A stretch of DNA of 64,000 nt, taken from contig NZ_LGTC01000001.1 in assembly GCF_001262605.1 (NCBI RefSeq), positions 6,026,001-6,090,000 of the forward strand, read 5' to 3'. Positions 17,219 to 26,921 of this stretch are shown here, in pieces (the stretch's first letter is position 1; each line of letters starts with the position of its first letter). A program made the translations under genes and the position numbers. The DNA comes from Pseudobacteroides cellulosolvens ATCC 35603 = DSM 2933. Its GTDB lineage: Bacteria > Bacillota > Clostridia > Acetivibrionales > DSM-2933. The notes below the pieces were generated by a model that saw nothing but the letters and a program-made list of their open reading frames with translations, searched no databases and had not been told where the DNA came from.

Positions 17219-19288
17219 TTAATTTTTTCCTAAAATACAGTTCTGTATATTTAAAGGAACTTCTTCAAAATGACTTATCTGCATGCTGAAGGTCCCGCGA
17301 CCCTGTGTTTTTGAACGAAGGGGTGTGGAGAATTCAAACATTTCAGATAGAGGCACATTTGCCCTGATCATTTGGCAACCCGATCTGGATTCCATGCCCT
17401 CAATCCGGCCTCGTCTCATGCTGATCTCACCAATCCCATCACCAGTATACTCCTCCGGAACAGATACATCAACCCTCATGATAGGTTCCAAAAGCACAGG
17501 ATCAGCTTTTTGGCAGCCTTCTTTAAAGGCTATAGCCGCAGCATTTCGGAAAGCTAGTTCTGAGGAATCAACTTCATGGTATGAGCCGTCTAACAGGGTA
17601 ACTCTTATGTCCACAACATTGTATCCACCTAAAACACCGCAATTTAAAGCATCCCGTATACCCGATTCTACAGGGCCTAGGTACTCTTTCGGTATAGCTC
17701 CACCTGTAATTTTGGAAATAAACTCAAAACCGCTTCCACGTGCCATAGGTTCAATTTCCAGTACGCAATGAGCATACTGTCCGCCGCCTCCTGATTGTTT
17801 TACCAGCTTGTGTTCGCATTTTACCTTTTTACTTATTGTTTCCTTGTATGAAACCTTGGGCTTGCCAATGTTAGCTTCTACATTGAAATCAGTTTTCATC
17901 CGGTCTACAATGATTTCCAGGTGAAGTTCTCCCATCCCTTCAATTATAGTTTGACCCGTTTCTTTATCAATATGAACCCGGAAAGTGGGGTCTTCTTCAG
18001 ATAACTTGTGTAAAGCAATATCCATTTTATTCTGATCAGCCTTAGCTTTAGGCTCAACAGCAACAGAGATTACAGGTTCCGGAAATTCCATGGATTCTAG
18101 AATAAGAGCATGATCTTCCACACATAATGTATCTCCTGTTGTTGTATCTTTAAGTCCGACAGCAGCTGCAATATCACCAGCATAAACTATGTCAATATCC
18201 TCCCGGTCGATTGCATGCATCTGCAATATCCTGCCAATTCTTTCTCTTTTGCCTTTGGTAGAATTATACACGTATGATCCAGCCTTTAAAGTTCCTGAAT
18301 AGACTCTAAAGAAGCAAAGCTTACCTATATAAGTATCCGATATTATCTTAAATGCCAGTGCTGAAAATGGTCCCTGGTCGTCAGCAGGTCTTTCCAGTTG
18401 GGTTTCCCCATCCGTTGATACTCCTTTGATAGGGCCAACATCCAATGGTGATGGAAGATAGTCGATAACCGCATCCAAAAGCTGCTGAACACCTTTGTTT
18501 TTATATGCTGACCCACAAAGCACCGGTGTGATGGAAGAAGCAATGGTTGCTTTCCGCAGGGCTTCTTTTATCTCATCAACTGGCAACAATTCTCCGGCAA
18601 GATATTTTTCCATTAGTTCATCTTTTTGCTCTGCAACTGTTTCTATAAGAATCGTGCGGTACTTGTCAACAAGATTCATCATCTCATCAGGGATTGAGCA
18701 TTCTTCTATGATTTTGCCTGAGTCATCCATATAGGAGTGGGCTTTTAACGTTATAAGATCCACAATTCCACAGAATGAATCTTCCTTGCCAATGGGAAGT
18801 TGGACCGGTATGGCATTTGTCTTAAGCCTTTCTTTCATCATGGCAACACAATTGTAAAAATCTGCTCCCATGATGTCCATTTTATTCACAAAAGCAAGCC
18901 GGGGCACTCCATAGTTATCAGCCTGCCGCCATACGGTTTCAGACTGAGGTTCAACACCACCCTTTGCACAAAATAATGTTACAGAACCATCCAAAACTCG
19001 CAGAGATCTTTCTACTTCAACTGTAAAGTCAACGTGGCCGGGTGTGTCGATGATGTTGATCCTATGTCCTTTCCACTGGGCTGTAGTAGCTGCCGAGGTA
19101 ATGGTTATGCCTCTATCCTGCTCCTGGGGCAAGTAATCCATAGCAGCACCTCCGTTATGAACCTCACCCATTCGGTGAATCCTGCCTGTATAGAACAAAA
19201 TCCGCTCAGTGGTAGTTGTCTTTCCGGCATCAATATGAGCCATGATACCAATGTTTCTTGTGTTTTCCAAACTGAATTGTCTTTTCAT
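17219..19288 (-). CDS. fusA: Elongation factor G paralogue under leader attenuation
   Basis: 689 residues starting at 19288 (AAGGAG upstream, 'MKRQFSLENTRNIGIMAHID'). G1 'AHIDAGKT' is at 17-24, G3 'DTPGH' at 81-85 and G4 'NKMD' at 135-138, and EF-G domains II-V are complete to 'MQISHFEEVP'. G4 is followed by 'IMG' where housekeeping EF-G usually has 'RTG'. It is not in a str operon (no rpsL, rpsG or tuf nearby), so it is probably a second EF-G. It acts in ribosomal translocation; the leader ORF and terminator upstream suggest induction when ribosomes stall. It is closer to EF-G than to Tet(M)-type protection proteins by overall length and C-terminus, but a protective role is possible. Confidence 0.9.
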   Translation of the reverse strand: MKRQFSLENTRNIGIMAHIDAGKTTTTERILFYTGRIHRMGEVHNGGAAMDYLPQEQDRGITITSAATTAQWKGHRINIIDTPGHVDFTVEVERSLRVLDGSVTLFCAKGGVEPQSETVWRQADNYGVPRLAFVNKMDIMGADFYNCVAMMKERLKTNAIPVQLPIGKEDSFCGIVDLITLKAHSYMDDSGKIIEECSIPDEMMNLVDKYRTILIETVAEQKDELMEKYLAGELLPVDEIKEALRKATIASSITPVLCGSAYKNKGVQQLLDAVIDYLPSPLDVGPIKGVSTDGETQLERPADDQGPFSALAFKIISDTYIGKLCFFRVYSGTLKAGSYVYNSTKGKRERIGRILQMHAIDREDIDIVYAGDIAAAVGLKDTTTGDTLCVEDHALILESMEFPEPVISVAVEPKAKADQNKMDIALHKLSEEDPTFRVHIDKETGQTIIEGMGELHLEIIVDRMKTDFNVEANIGKPKVSYKETISKKVKCEHKLVKQSGGGGQYAHCVLEIEPMARGSGFEFISKITGGAIPKEYLGPVESGIRDALNCGVLGGYNVVDIRVTLLDGSYHEVDSSELAFRNAAAIAFKEGCQKADPVLLEPIMRVDVSVPEEYTGDGIGEISMRRGRIEGMESRSGCQMIRANVPLSEMFEFSTPLRSKTQGRGTFSMQISHFEEVPLNIQNCILGKN

Positions 19289-19340
19289 ATAATTCTCTCC
19301 TTTTATAACTGAATATTGTGTGTCCCAATTTTTAGACATT

Positions 19341-19379
19341 AAAAAAGCGGCTAAGTCATTTACACAATGACTTAACCGC
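19341..19379 (-). terminator. Intrinsic terminator in EF-G leader (attenuator)
   Basis: On the minus strand a 14-bp stem (GCGGTTAAGTCATT, loop GTGTA, AATGACTTAGCCGC; one G-U pair) is followed directly by six T's. It lies 53 nt before the EF-G start codon and 38 nt after the leader ORF stop. Its orientation is correct only for the EF-G transcript, so it should block EF-G transcription unless disrupted. Confidence 0.85.
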
Positions 19380-19848
19380 CGATTTCTCTCAAATGCTGTA
19401 TGTATCTGCTAGTCTGGTCAGCCAGAACCAACATGGCATAAAAGATAACGCCTTTTGGGCAATAGGGAAGTAAGCCAATGCATATTGATATTGATGCTTT
19501 GGAATATTAGTGCTTTATTAAGATTGTTAAAACACAGCATGCATAATCTTTGCATTGCTTAATCCTCCTTAAAAATTTCTGAGTAAGTATAATTTCGTTG
19601 TCTCATTCAAAAAGAGAACAACACATTTTTTGGCACACAAATTTCAGAATATCATATAATTGTGAATGTGTCAAATAAATGGATAAATTTTTATATTAAA
19701 AGCCTATCTTGAATGAAACATATATTTGCATGCCCTAAAATAAATTGATTCTACGCATTGTTTTATATTAAGGATTGTTGCAAAATGGAAAGTGATTTTT
19801 ATTAACAAGTGATGCAATTCCTTAAATAATTTGATTTGGAGGGATACT
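19380..19848. other. Divergent region between EF-G leader and pectinesterase
   Basis: Holds the EF-G leader described separately (19418-19560) and, from about 19570 to 19848, AT-rich sequence that must contain the two divergent promoters. A TATACT at 19583-19588 (minus strand) may be the -10 box of the EF-G transcript. I see no further gene. Confidence 0.4.
19418..19555 (-). CDS. Leader peptide upstream of EF-G paralogue
   Basis: A 45-codon ORF, too short for most gene finders. The ATG at 19555 has a strong AAGGAGG 8 nt upstream. The peptide begins 'MQRLCMLCFNNLNKALIFQS' and ends 'LLPKRRYLLCHVGSG', with the stop at 19418-19420. Its end is 38 nt before the 5' arm of the terminator. This is the arrangement of translation-coupled attenuators of ribosomal resistance genes (tet(M), erm, ABC-F class): a ribosome stalled on the leader would change downstream RNA folding. 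The coding evidence is the ribosome-binding site, the open frame and the position only. Confidence 0.65.
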   Translation of the reverse strand: MQRLCMLCFNNLNKALIFQSININMHWLTSLLPKRRYLLCHVGSG

Positions 19849-21477
19849 ATGATGAAAAAATTTTCGGCACTATTATGTATCATGTTTTGCATTACAATCA
19901 TATTACCGTTTAACAATATAAATGTATCTGATGCTGCAAGCCCTGATATCATAGTTGCCAAGGATGGAACAGGAAAATTCACCACAGTTCAGGCTGCTAT
20001 AGATTCAGTGCCAGCAAACAATACCAAACAGGTAATAATATATGTGAAGAAAGGAACTTACCAAGAGGTTGTTACAATAAGAAAAGATAACATATATCTT
20101 ATTGGTGAAAGCAACACCGGGACAAAAATTACTTATGGGAATTATGCCGGAAAGCTGAAAGCAGATGGGACTACATATGGTACATCTGGCTCTGCATCAT
20201 TCTATCTTTATGGGAAAAATTCTATTCTTGAAAATATTTTAATAGATAATTCATTTGATGAAAATACAAACACAGCCGGCAAGCAGGCTGTGGCCGCCTA
20301 TATACAAGGTGACAGAAATATAATCAGAAATTGTGTTTTTACCGGTAATCAGGATACTTTGTATGCAAATGGGGGAAGGCAATACTATATTGATTGTAAG
20401 ATTGTTGGGGACACTGATTTTATATTTGGCGGAGCAACAGCGGTATTTGACAATTGTGAAATCGTTTCAACAGTCAGAGGTGGTTATGTTACAGCAGCAA
20501 GTACTGATATTTCCAATTATGGATACCTGTTTCTAAACTGCAAATTAACAAGTGAAGCACCGGCAAATTCTACATATTTGGGAAGACCCTGGCGGCCAAA
20601 TGCATATGTTGTTTACAAAACATGCTATTTGGGAGCCCATATCAATAAGAATGGCTGGACTACCATGAGCGGTAATTTACCTGAGAATGCCAGGTTTTTT
20701 GAGTATAAGAATACAGGTCCGGGAGCATTGGTTAATTCCTCCAGGAGGCAGCTGACTGATGCTAATGCTCTGGAATTTACCCCAGAAAACCTTTTAAAAG
20801 GGACTGATAACTGGAACCCTGTTGCAAGTGTGAAACCAACATCTACACCAACAGTAACGCTAAAGCCTACTCCCGAATCGGGATATTCCATTTACCAGGC
20901 TGAAAATGCTTCTTATAATCAAGCGGTATATGAGACGAAGAATGCAGGCTATACAGGTACGGGCTACATCAATTATGACGGTGTGGCGGGCGGATATATC
21001 GAATGGTCGGTGAATATTCCGTCTAGTACCATAGTGAGACTAAATTTCAGGTATGCAAACGGTACCACAAACAACAGACCTATGGAAATTAAGGTTAATG
21101 GTGCTGCAGCAGTTGGCAGTATGAATTTTTATCCAACAGGTTCGTGGACAACGTGGAATGTAAACAGTACGGATATTTATCTTACTAAAGGCATAAACAC
21201 AATAAGAGCTGCTTCACTTACTGCAGAAGGCGGCCCAAATATTGACTATATGGAAGTATCGGAAATAAAGAATACTCCAACCCCATCCAATTATGTAAGT
21301 GTCGATTTAAATGGGGACAGGATAATAAATATGGCTGATTTAATTATTCTGGCATCAACCTTTAATGCAGTCAGAGGAGATGGCAAATATGCTGAAGCAA
21401 ATGACCTTAACAAAGATGGAGCGATTAATATGTCAGATGTTATTGTCATAGCGGCAAAATTTAATTCTTCAATATAA
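19849..21477 (+). CDS. Cellulosomal pectinesterase (CE8) with CBM and dockerin
   Basis: 542 residues from 19849 (GGAGG upstream; the ATG at 19852 is equally possible). Signal peptide 1-29; CE8 pectin methylesterase (about 30-320) with 'GNQDTLYA', catalytic-Asp motif 'DTDFIFGGA' and 'YLGRPWRP'; Thr/Pro linker; a CBM35/CBM6-type beta-sandwich (about 345-460, starting 'YSIYQAENASYNQAVYE'); then a C-terminal dockerin with two segments ('NGDRIINMADLIILASTFN' and 'NKDGAINMSDVIVIAAKFN'). It demethylates homogalacturonan outside the cell as a cellulosome subunit. All modules are intact, and the gene appears monocistronic. Confidence 0.95.
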   Translation: MMKKFSALLCIMFCITIILPFNNINVSDAASPDIIVAKDGTGKFTTVQAAIDSVPANNTKQVIIYVKKGTYQEVVTIRKDNIYLIGESNTGTKITYGNYAGKLKADGTTYGTSGSASFYLYGKNSILENILIDNSFDENTNTAGKQAVAAYIQGDRNIIRNCVFTGNQDTLYANGGRQYYIDCKIVGDTDFIFGGATAVFDNCEIVSTVRGGYVTAASTDISNYGYLFLNCKLTSEAPANSTYLGRPWRPNAYVVYKTCYLGAHINKNGWTTMSGNLPENARFFEYKNTGPGALVNSSRRQLTDANALEFTPENLLKGTDNWNPVASVKPTSTPTVTLKPTPESGYSIYQAENASYNQAVYETKNAGYTGTGYINYDGVAGGYIEWSVNIPSSTIVRLNFRYANGTTNNRPMEIKVNGAAAVGSMNFYPTGSWTTWNVNSTDIYLTKGINTIRAASLTAEGGPNIDYMEVSEIKNTPTPSNYVSVDLNGDRIINMADLIILASTFNAVRGDGKYAEANDLNKDGAINMSDVIVIAAKFNSSI

Positions 21478-21575
21478 GAGTGGTGGACGAAAACTATTAA
21501 TAACTCCCTAAGAATGGTATAATTATTAGCAAAAGAAGCAAAAGAATAATATTTTTAAAAAGAGAGGCTATGTTG

Positions 21576-23525
21576 ATGGGGAAAACAGGGAAATCTGCAA
21601 AGGTGCTTTTTTGTGTTTTAATTATACTAAATCTGCTTGTTTTAAATTATGCTGGCATATATGCACAGCAGTCTTATCCTTATCATGGAAAGAGACTTAA
21701 TTATAATAAAACTACACCTATAGATTTTATTACATATGATGTATACGGACAAGAAGCTAATAAACTGCCAAAGTTTGTAAACCCAGGTCAATTTGATATT
21801 AAGTGGAGGTATGATATTGATTTACCGTCTAATGCAATTAAAGGCCCGAACGGTACCATTTATTTAATAAGTTTAGACGGTGTTTTATATGCCATTGATC
21901 CTAACGGTGAAAGATTATGGGGGCGGAAGATCAAATCATACAGCAATTTGACATTATGTCCTGACGGGACTATTTATGCGGTTTCACAGGATAGTATTAT
22001 CGATACTGATGCTCAGAGTAAGGCAGAAGTATATGCATTTAATCAGAAAGGAAATGAAGTGTGTTCGTATACTATTAAAAACCCTATTTCCTATTATGGA
22101 GGGTATTGCCTTGCAGGTGATGAAAAAGGAAATTTAATTATTCCTACTGAGGATGGAATATTTTCATATGATAAAAAAGGAAATTTGAATTGGAAAAATA
22201 CTGATATTCTTAAAATGGAGGATACTTTCTCTATTAAATATTCAAATGTTCAGAGTATTAGAGCTATGAGTTCAGAAAATATTATAATTGTTACAAATGA
22301 TAAGGTGTACTCATTAAATTCCAGCGGAAAAGTTAACTGGTCTATTAATAACAGCTATTTTGGACTAGAAATATACTCAAATGAGCTTGGGTATATATAT
22401 AATAGAGACGGTAAGTATAATATAGCTGATACAAAAAATGGCCATGTGTTAACTGATGCAGAGATTAAAAAATTGAATATCAAAGATTTCCCATCTAAAA
22501 CCAGTTGGGCTGGTGGATATTATTATAATAATTTCCTGACTGATAGAAAAGATAAGAACTATAATAAAGGCATAGTATCCTATGACAATAATAACAAAGT
22601 AAAATGGGTATATACTGTACCATCGGGCTTTAACGGTTATGCTTGTGATATTGCTGCAGATATGGATGGAAATGTGTACTTTTCGGATTATGGCGGGAAT
22701 TTATACTCACTTGACAAGGACGGAAATGAGCGGTATATGTTTCTAAGACATAAATCAATGATGTCATCATCACAGATAATAGTAGCCAATAATGGCGATG
22801 TTGTCTGGATTACAGATGAAATCGGGGCTATATGCATAGGTACCAAATCAATTCGTGTACTTATTGACGATGAAGAAGTAAATTTCAGTAACAAACCATT
22901 TATAGATAGCGGAACAACTCTAGTACCATTTAGACCTGTATTTGAAAAATTAGGAATTACAATTAACTGGGATGCGAAGACCAAAACAATTTCAGCATCA
23001 AATGATGAATTGACAATGACTATGCAAGCCGGTTCAAAATCATGTAATGTAAACGGTTCTAAGAAAGAGCTTTCCGTAGCTCCGAAGATTATAAATGGGA
23101 GTACTTATATACCGCTGCGTTTTATTAGTGAAACAACAAAAAAAGAAGTAAGTTGGGACCAAAAGACTAAAATTATTTATATAGGGTCGGCAGAGCAGCA
23201 GATAAAGCACATCGTTGATCAATTCTTTTCCTACTTAAACAAAAAGGATTATAAAGGAATTAACTCATTGTTTAATATTGATGAATTAACTGATGTTGAT
23301 GATAGTTATAGAGTTATTGATAAAGCGTTAAATGGTGTATTGATGTGTAATGATATAAAGGTTCAAATAAATATAAATTCAGATATTAAGGCAACCGCTC
23401 AAACAAGCTATAATTTGACTACAGCAAAAGGATTTAATTTGTACAACACTGAAAATATAACTACCACATTTAATTTTGTTAAAACACAAGGAAGAGGTTG
23501 GAAGATTTCCAGTGTATCAAAATAA
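21576..23525 (+). CDS. Secreted PQQ-like propeller protein with copper-amine-oxidase-N ('stalk') domain
   Basis: 649 residues. The ATG at 21576 is 8 nt after AGAGAGG, better spaced than the one at 21570. Signal peptide (about 1-30); beta-propeller of PQQ-like repeats (about 70-415: 'GTIYLISLDGVLYAIDPNGE', 'GNVYFSDYGGNLYSLDKDGN'); then a Cu_amine_oxidN1 domain (about 425-540: 'GTTLVPFRPVFEKLGITINW', 'GSTYIPLRFISE'); and a ~100-residue C-terminal domain like DUF4878/SnoaL-type folds. It lacks PQQ-dehydrogenase catalytic features, so it is probably a surface-binding or assembly protein. It lies ~100 bp after the pectinesterase gene. Confidence 0.75.
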   Translation: MGKTGKSAKVLFCVLIILNLLVLNYAGIYAQQSYPYHGKRLNYNKTTPIDFITYDVYGQEANKLPKFVNPGQFDIKWRYDIDLPSNAIKGPNGTIYLISLDGVLYAIDPNGERLWGRKIKSYSNLTLCPDGTIYAVSQDSIIDTDAQSKAEVYAFNQKGNEVCSYTIKNPISYYGGYCLAGDEKGNLIIPTEDGIFSYDKKGNLNWKNTDILKMEDTFSIKYSNVQSIRAMSSENIIIVTNDKVYSLNSSGKVNWSINNSYFGLEIYSNELGYIYNRDGKYNIADTKNGHVLTDAEIKKLNIKDFPSKTSWAGGYYYNNFLTDRKDKNYNKGIVSYDNNNKVKWVYTVPSGFNGYACDIAADMDGNVYFSDYGGNLYSLDKDGNERYMFLRHKSMMSSSQIIVANNGDVVWITDEIGAICIGTKSIRVLIDDEEVNFSNKPFIDSGTTLVPFRPVFEKLGITINWDAKTKTISASNDELTMTMQAGSKSCNVNGSKKELSVAPKIINGSTYIPLRFISETTKKEVSWDQKTKIIYIGSAEQQIKHIVDQFFSYLNKKDYKGINSLFNIDELTDVDDSYRVIDKALNGVLMCNDIKVQININSDIKATAQTSYNLTTAKGFNLYNTENITTTFNFVKTQGRGWKISSVSK

Positions 23526-23622
23526 AGCAAGCTCCCTGAATTATAAATTAATATAAAATTCCAAGACATTTAAAATTTGCCAACGTATATTATATAAATG
23601 AATTATATTTATGGAGGGCATA

Positions 23623-24717
23623 ATGAAAAAGGATTTTAATTTATCTGAATACATGAGCAGTGGGGTTGAGAATGTTATAAAGGGTGTAATAAAGGCTTCC
23701 TTCAAGAACCCGAAGGAAACGGCTTTTATATTGAAATATGCCTTATCCAGCAAGGAAGCTAAAAAAAAGAGGGAAACATTTAATAGAAATGGTGAAAACA
23801 TTCCGGCATTTTTGATTTCAAGCATAACAAGTAATTGCAACCTGTTTTGCAAAGGTTGTTATGCAAGGGCGAATAAAACCTGCGGAGAAGGACTTAAAAA
23901 AGAACAGCTTTCCAATGAAATTTGGGGGAGAATATTCAAGGAAGCTGAGGAATTGGGGATTGCGTTTGTACTTCTTGCAGGCGGAGAGCCTTTAATGAGA
24001 AAAGATGTGATTGAAAAAGCAGCAGAGTATAGAAAAATAATGTTTCCTGTATTTACTAATGGAACGATGTTTGGGGAAGAGTATTTGAGGCTGTTCGATA
24101 AAAACAGAAATCTCATACCTATACTTAGTATAGAGGGGAAACAAGAGCAGACAGATGAAAGAAGGGGTAATGGAACATATAATGCTTTAATGAATGTTAT
24201 GGATACACTTAAGAGAAAAGGCATAATATATGGTGCTTCTGTAACTGTGACAACTGAGAATGTTGAGACTGTTACCAGTAAAGATTTCTTTGACATACTT
24301 TATAAAAAAGGCTGCAGGGGATTGATTTTCATAGAGTATGTTCCGGTTACGGAAGATACAAATCACCTGGCCCCGACTGATATAGAACGTGAAATGCTGG
24401 AAGATAGGCAGCAAGATCTTAGAGAGATGTATGAAGATGTGATATTTCTATCCTTTCCTGGCGACGAAAAATACTCGGGAGGGTGTCTTGCAGCAGGAAG
24501 AGGCTTTTTTCATATTAATACAGATGGGTCAGTAGAACCGTGTCCATTCTCACCTTTTTCAGACACCAACTTAAAAGACTGCTCATTGAGAGAAGCTTTA
24601 AAATCACCTTTGTTCAGAAAGCTTGATGAAACAGGGATGCTGCTTGGGGAGCATGATGGAGGATGTATTCTGTTTCAAAAGGAAATGGCTGTAAAAGAGT
24701 TGCTTGGTAAGGGATGA
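23623..24717 (+). CDS. Radical SAM protein with SPASM-like C-terminus
   Basis: 364 residues. The start at 23623 has GGAGGG upstream. The radical-SAM cluster motif CxxxCxxC is seen in 'SNCNLFCKGCYARANK' and the GGE motif in 'LLAGGEPLMRKDV'. The C-terminal region has more cysteines ('GGCLAAGRG', 'VEPCPFSPFSD', 'CSLREAL', 'GGCILF') that could bind a second cluster, as in SPASM/twitch enzymes. It would cleave SAM to modify a peptide or small molecule. No substrate peptide gene lies next to it, so the target is unknown. Distinct from the classical anaerobic sulfatase maturase by shorter length. Confidence 0.85.
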   Translation: MKKDFNLSEYMSSGVENVIKGVIKASFKNPKETAFILKYALSSKEAKKKRETFNRNGENIPAFLISSITSNCNLFCKGCYARANKTCGEGLKKEQLSNEIWGRIFKEAEELGIAFVLLAGGEPLMRKDVIEKAAEYRKIMFPVFTNGTMFGEEYLRLFDKNRNLIPILSIEGKQEQTDERRGNGTYNALMNVMDTLKRKGIIYGASVTVTTENVETVTSKDFFDILYKKGCRGLIFIEYVPVTEDTNHLAPTDIEREMLEDRQQDLREMYEDVIFLSFPGDEKYSGGCLAAGRGFFHINTDGSVEPCPFSPFSDTNLKDCSLREALKSPLFRKLDETGMLLGEHDGGCILFQKEMAVKELLGKG

Positions 24718-24924
24718 CTAGAGTGTTAAATAATAACTACTTAAAAAGGGTTATATTTATTGTTCGATTGAGAGAAATGTATAGAAATTCTATGAAAATA
24801 CTATCTGTTGTACGATACATAGATATATTAAAGCAAAATAAACAATTTTCAACAAAAATAGCCGTAATTCAAACAAATTGGAAATAACTTTTTTAGTAAT
24901 TTAGATATATAATAATCTAATAAT

Positions 24925-24981
24925 GTTTAGTTTTGCTAAACTACGCAAGTAAGGTTTTACTCGTGTAGTTGTTTTTATTTT
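24925..24981 (+). promoter_or_regulatory. Candidate attenuator in kimA leader
   Basis: Two overlapping hairpins: GTTTAG-TTTTG-CTAAAC (24925-24941) and a longer one closed by AACTAC/GTAGTT (24939-24970) followed by GTTTTTATTTT. They share bases 24939-24941, so they cannot both form fully. The terminator-like hairpin ends 37 nt before the kimA start, too near for the promoter to lie downstream. I could not recognise the conserved core of the ydaO (c-di-AMP) riboswitch that controls kimA in Bacillus. Confidence 0.45.
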
Positions 24982-25007
24982 GACTTATACTTCGAGGAGA
25001 ACTATTT

Positions 25008-26885
25008 ATGTTTAAAGATTTAAAAAGAGTATTGATAGGCCGACCGCTTAAGAATGAAGCCTTGCATGGTGAAAAGTTTGGTATATTGTGGGGCCTGCCC
25101 ATTCTCTCTAGTGATGCTATATCATCAGTTGCATATGCTGGTCAGGAAATTTTGTTTGTTTTATTTCCAGCAGTAGGTATGCTGGCTTTTAAGCAATTAA
25201 CATTTATATCTGCAGGAATTATCGCTCTGCTGGCTATACTGACGCTGTCTTACCGTCAGACAATCGACAGCTATCCAAACGGCGGTGGTGCTTTTATTGT
25301 TGCTAAAGAGAACATTGGCGAAATTGCAGGTGTTGTAGCCGGGTCTGCTCTTAGTATAGGATATATACTTACTGTGGCTGTTAGTATAGCTTCAGGTGTT
25401 GACCAGGTTGTTTCGGCTTTCGAAGTATTAAAAGACTATCGGGTTTATTTATGTTTACTTATTATTTTGCTTATGACAATAGGAAATTTGAGGGGTATAA
25501 AGGAGTCTGCGGCTATGTTCAGCCTTCCCACCTATTTCTTTATACTATCAATACTAATTATGCTGGGTGTTGGTGTCTATAAGATAATGAATGGCTACCA
25601 ACCTGAACCTTTGCATGTAGTAAAAGATACTTTACAACCTCTTTCCTTATTTTTGATATTGAAAGCATTTACAAACGGTTGTGCAGCCCTCACAGGGGTT
25701 GAAGCGGTTAGCAATGCAGTTCCCAATTTTAAAGAGCCGTCTGCTAAAAATGCCAAAACCGTACTGGTGCTTCTTTCAACATTAGTATTGATAGTATTTG
25801 GTGGAACTTCAATTATAGCCAACTACTATCCCACAGATCCTGAAAACGGTGCCATGCTTGTACAAATCGCCGGAATGGTTTTTGGACAAAACACCATATT
25901 CTATTACATTATTACTGCTTTATCATTTGTAATCCTCGTTCTTGCGGCTAATACAGCATACTTTGGGTTTCCAAACCTTATTTCTGTTATGGCAAAAGAG
26001 GGATATGTGCCAAGGCAGCTTAGCATGAGAGGTGACCGTCTTAGTTATTCAAACGGTATAGTGGTTCTTTCAGCGATAGCGGCCTTACTAATTGCAGTAT
26101 TCAATGCAAATGTTACTTCGTTGATAGGCCTTTATGCTATTGGAGTATTTATATCATTTACCCTATCGCAGAGCGGTATGTTTTTAAAATGGGTACGCGG
26201 TAAAAGTCAAAACTGGTTGATTAAAGCTATAATAAACGGATTTGGAGCTTTTGTTACCCTTACAATAGTTGTTGTCATAGCAATAACAAAGTTTACTCAG
26301 GGAACATGGATTGTTGTTATAGTTATACCAATTCTCATATTCCTTATGAATAAAGTTAAAAAACACTATATTGCAGTTTCAAAACAGCTTAGAATAAAGC
26401 CTGAGGAACTGCCTGATATCGGCATAGAAACTGACGTTTATAAAAATCGTGTTATTGTGCCTATAGAAAGCATAAACAAGACAAGTGTAAGGGCATTGAG
26501 GTATGCGAAAACCATTTCGGATGATGTGGTAGCTTTTAGCGTACAAATCGATGAAGAAAGTGCTGATAAGCTGAGAGAAAGGTACAGCATGCTTAATACG
26601 GAAATACCTTTGATCATAAAGTATTCGCCTTTCAGAAAGGTTGTTGAGCCTCTCTTACGGTTTATAGAATCTACCGAGTACGACTATCATAAGGGCGATA
26701 TGATCACAGTAATATTACCTCAGTTTTCTGTTAAATCATGGTGGCATAATGTGCTCCACAACCAGACAAGGTTATTCCTTGAAAGAGAGCTTCTTAAGCA
26801 CAAGCATATTGTTATATCTGTAATGCCTCTACAGCTTAAGGATGACAATTATGTTCTAACACAACCAAAGTATAAAGACAGATAA
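25008..26885 (+). CDS. kimA: KimA-like potassium/APC-superfamily transporter
   Basis: 625 residues. It begins 'MFKDLKRVLIGRPLKNEALH', and 'LSSDAISSVAYAGQEI', 'SYPNGGGAFIVAKENIGEIAG' and 'LKAFTNGCAALTGVEAVSNA' match the B. subtilis KimA (YdaO) high-affinity K+ importer that I know. About 12 transmembrane helices (to ~460) are followed by a ~160-residue cytoplasmic USP-like domain ('VIVPIESINKTSVRALRYAK'), the region that in KimA binds c-di-AMP. Start has CGAGGAG upstream. It should be a K+/H+ symporter; older annotation would call it an amino-acid permease. Monocistronic, with a strong terminator at 26922-26947. Confidence 0.85.
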   Translation: MFKDLKRVLIGRPLKNEALHGEKFGILWGLPILSSDAISSVAYAGQEILFVLFPAVGMLAFKQLTFISAGIIALLAILTLSYRQTIDSYPNGGGAFIVAKENIGEIAGVVAGSALSIGYILTVAVSIASGVDQVVSAFEVLKDYRVYLCLLIILLMTIGNLRGIKESAAMFSLPTYFFILSILIMLGVGVYKIMNGYQPEPLHVVKDTLQPLSLFLILKAFTNGCAALTGVEAVSNAVPNFKEPSAKNAKTVLVLLSTLVLIVFGGTSIIANYYPTDPENGAMLVQIAGMVFGQNTIFYYIITALSFVILVLAANTAYFGFPNLISVMAKEGYVPRQLSMRGDRLSYSNGIVVLSAIAALLIAVFNANVTSLIGLYAIGVFISFTLSQSGMFLKWVRGKSQNWLIKAIINGFGAFVTLTIVVVIAITKFTQGTWIVVIVIPILIFLMNKVKKHYIAVSKQLRIKPEELPDIGIETDVYKNRVIVPIESINKTSVRALRYAKTISDDVVAFSVQIDEESADKLRERYSMLNTEIPLIIKYSPFRKVVEPLLRFIESTEYDYHKGDMITVILPQFSVKSWWHNVLHNQTRLFLERELLKHKHIVISVMPLQLKDDNYVLTQPKYKDR

Positions 26886-26921
26886 TAAAATAATTGAATT
26901 TAAATTATGATAGAATATAGT

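Noticed and set aside
17219..19288. Tet(M)-type ribosomal protection protein
   Set aside because: G-domain motifs, length and C-terminus are those of EF-G; only the leader arrangement resembles tet(M).
19034..19312. Plus-strand ORF over the 5' part of the EF-G gene
   Set aside because: Antisense to a strongly conserved G domain and without a ribosome-binding site.
24718..25007. ydaO-type c-di-AMP riboswitch upstream of kimA
   Set aside because: I looked for the conserved G-rich core and could not find it; only terminator-like hairpins are visible.
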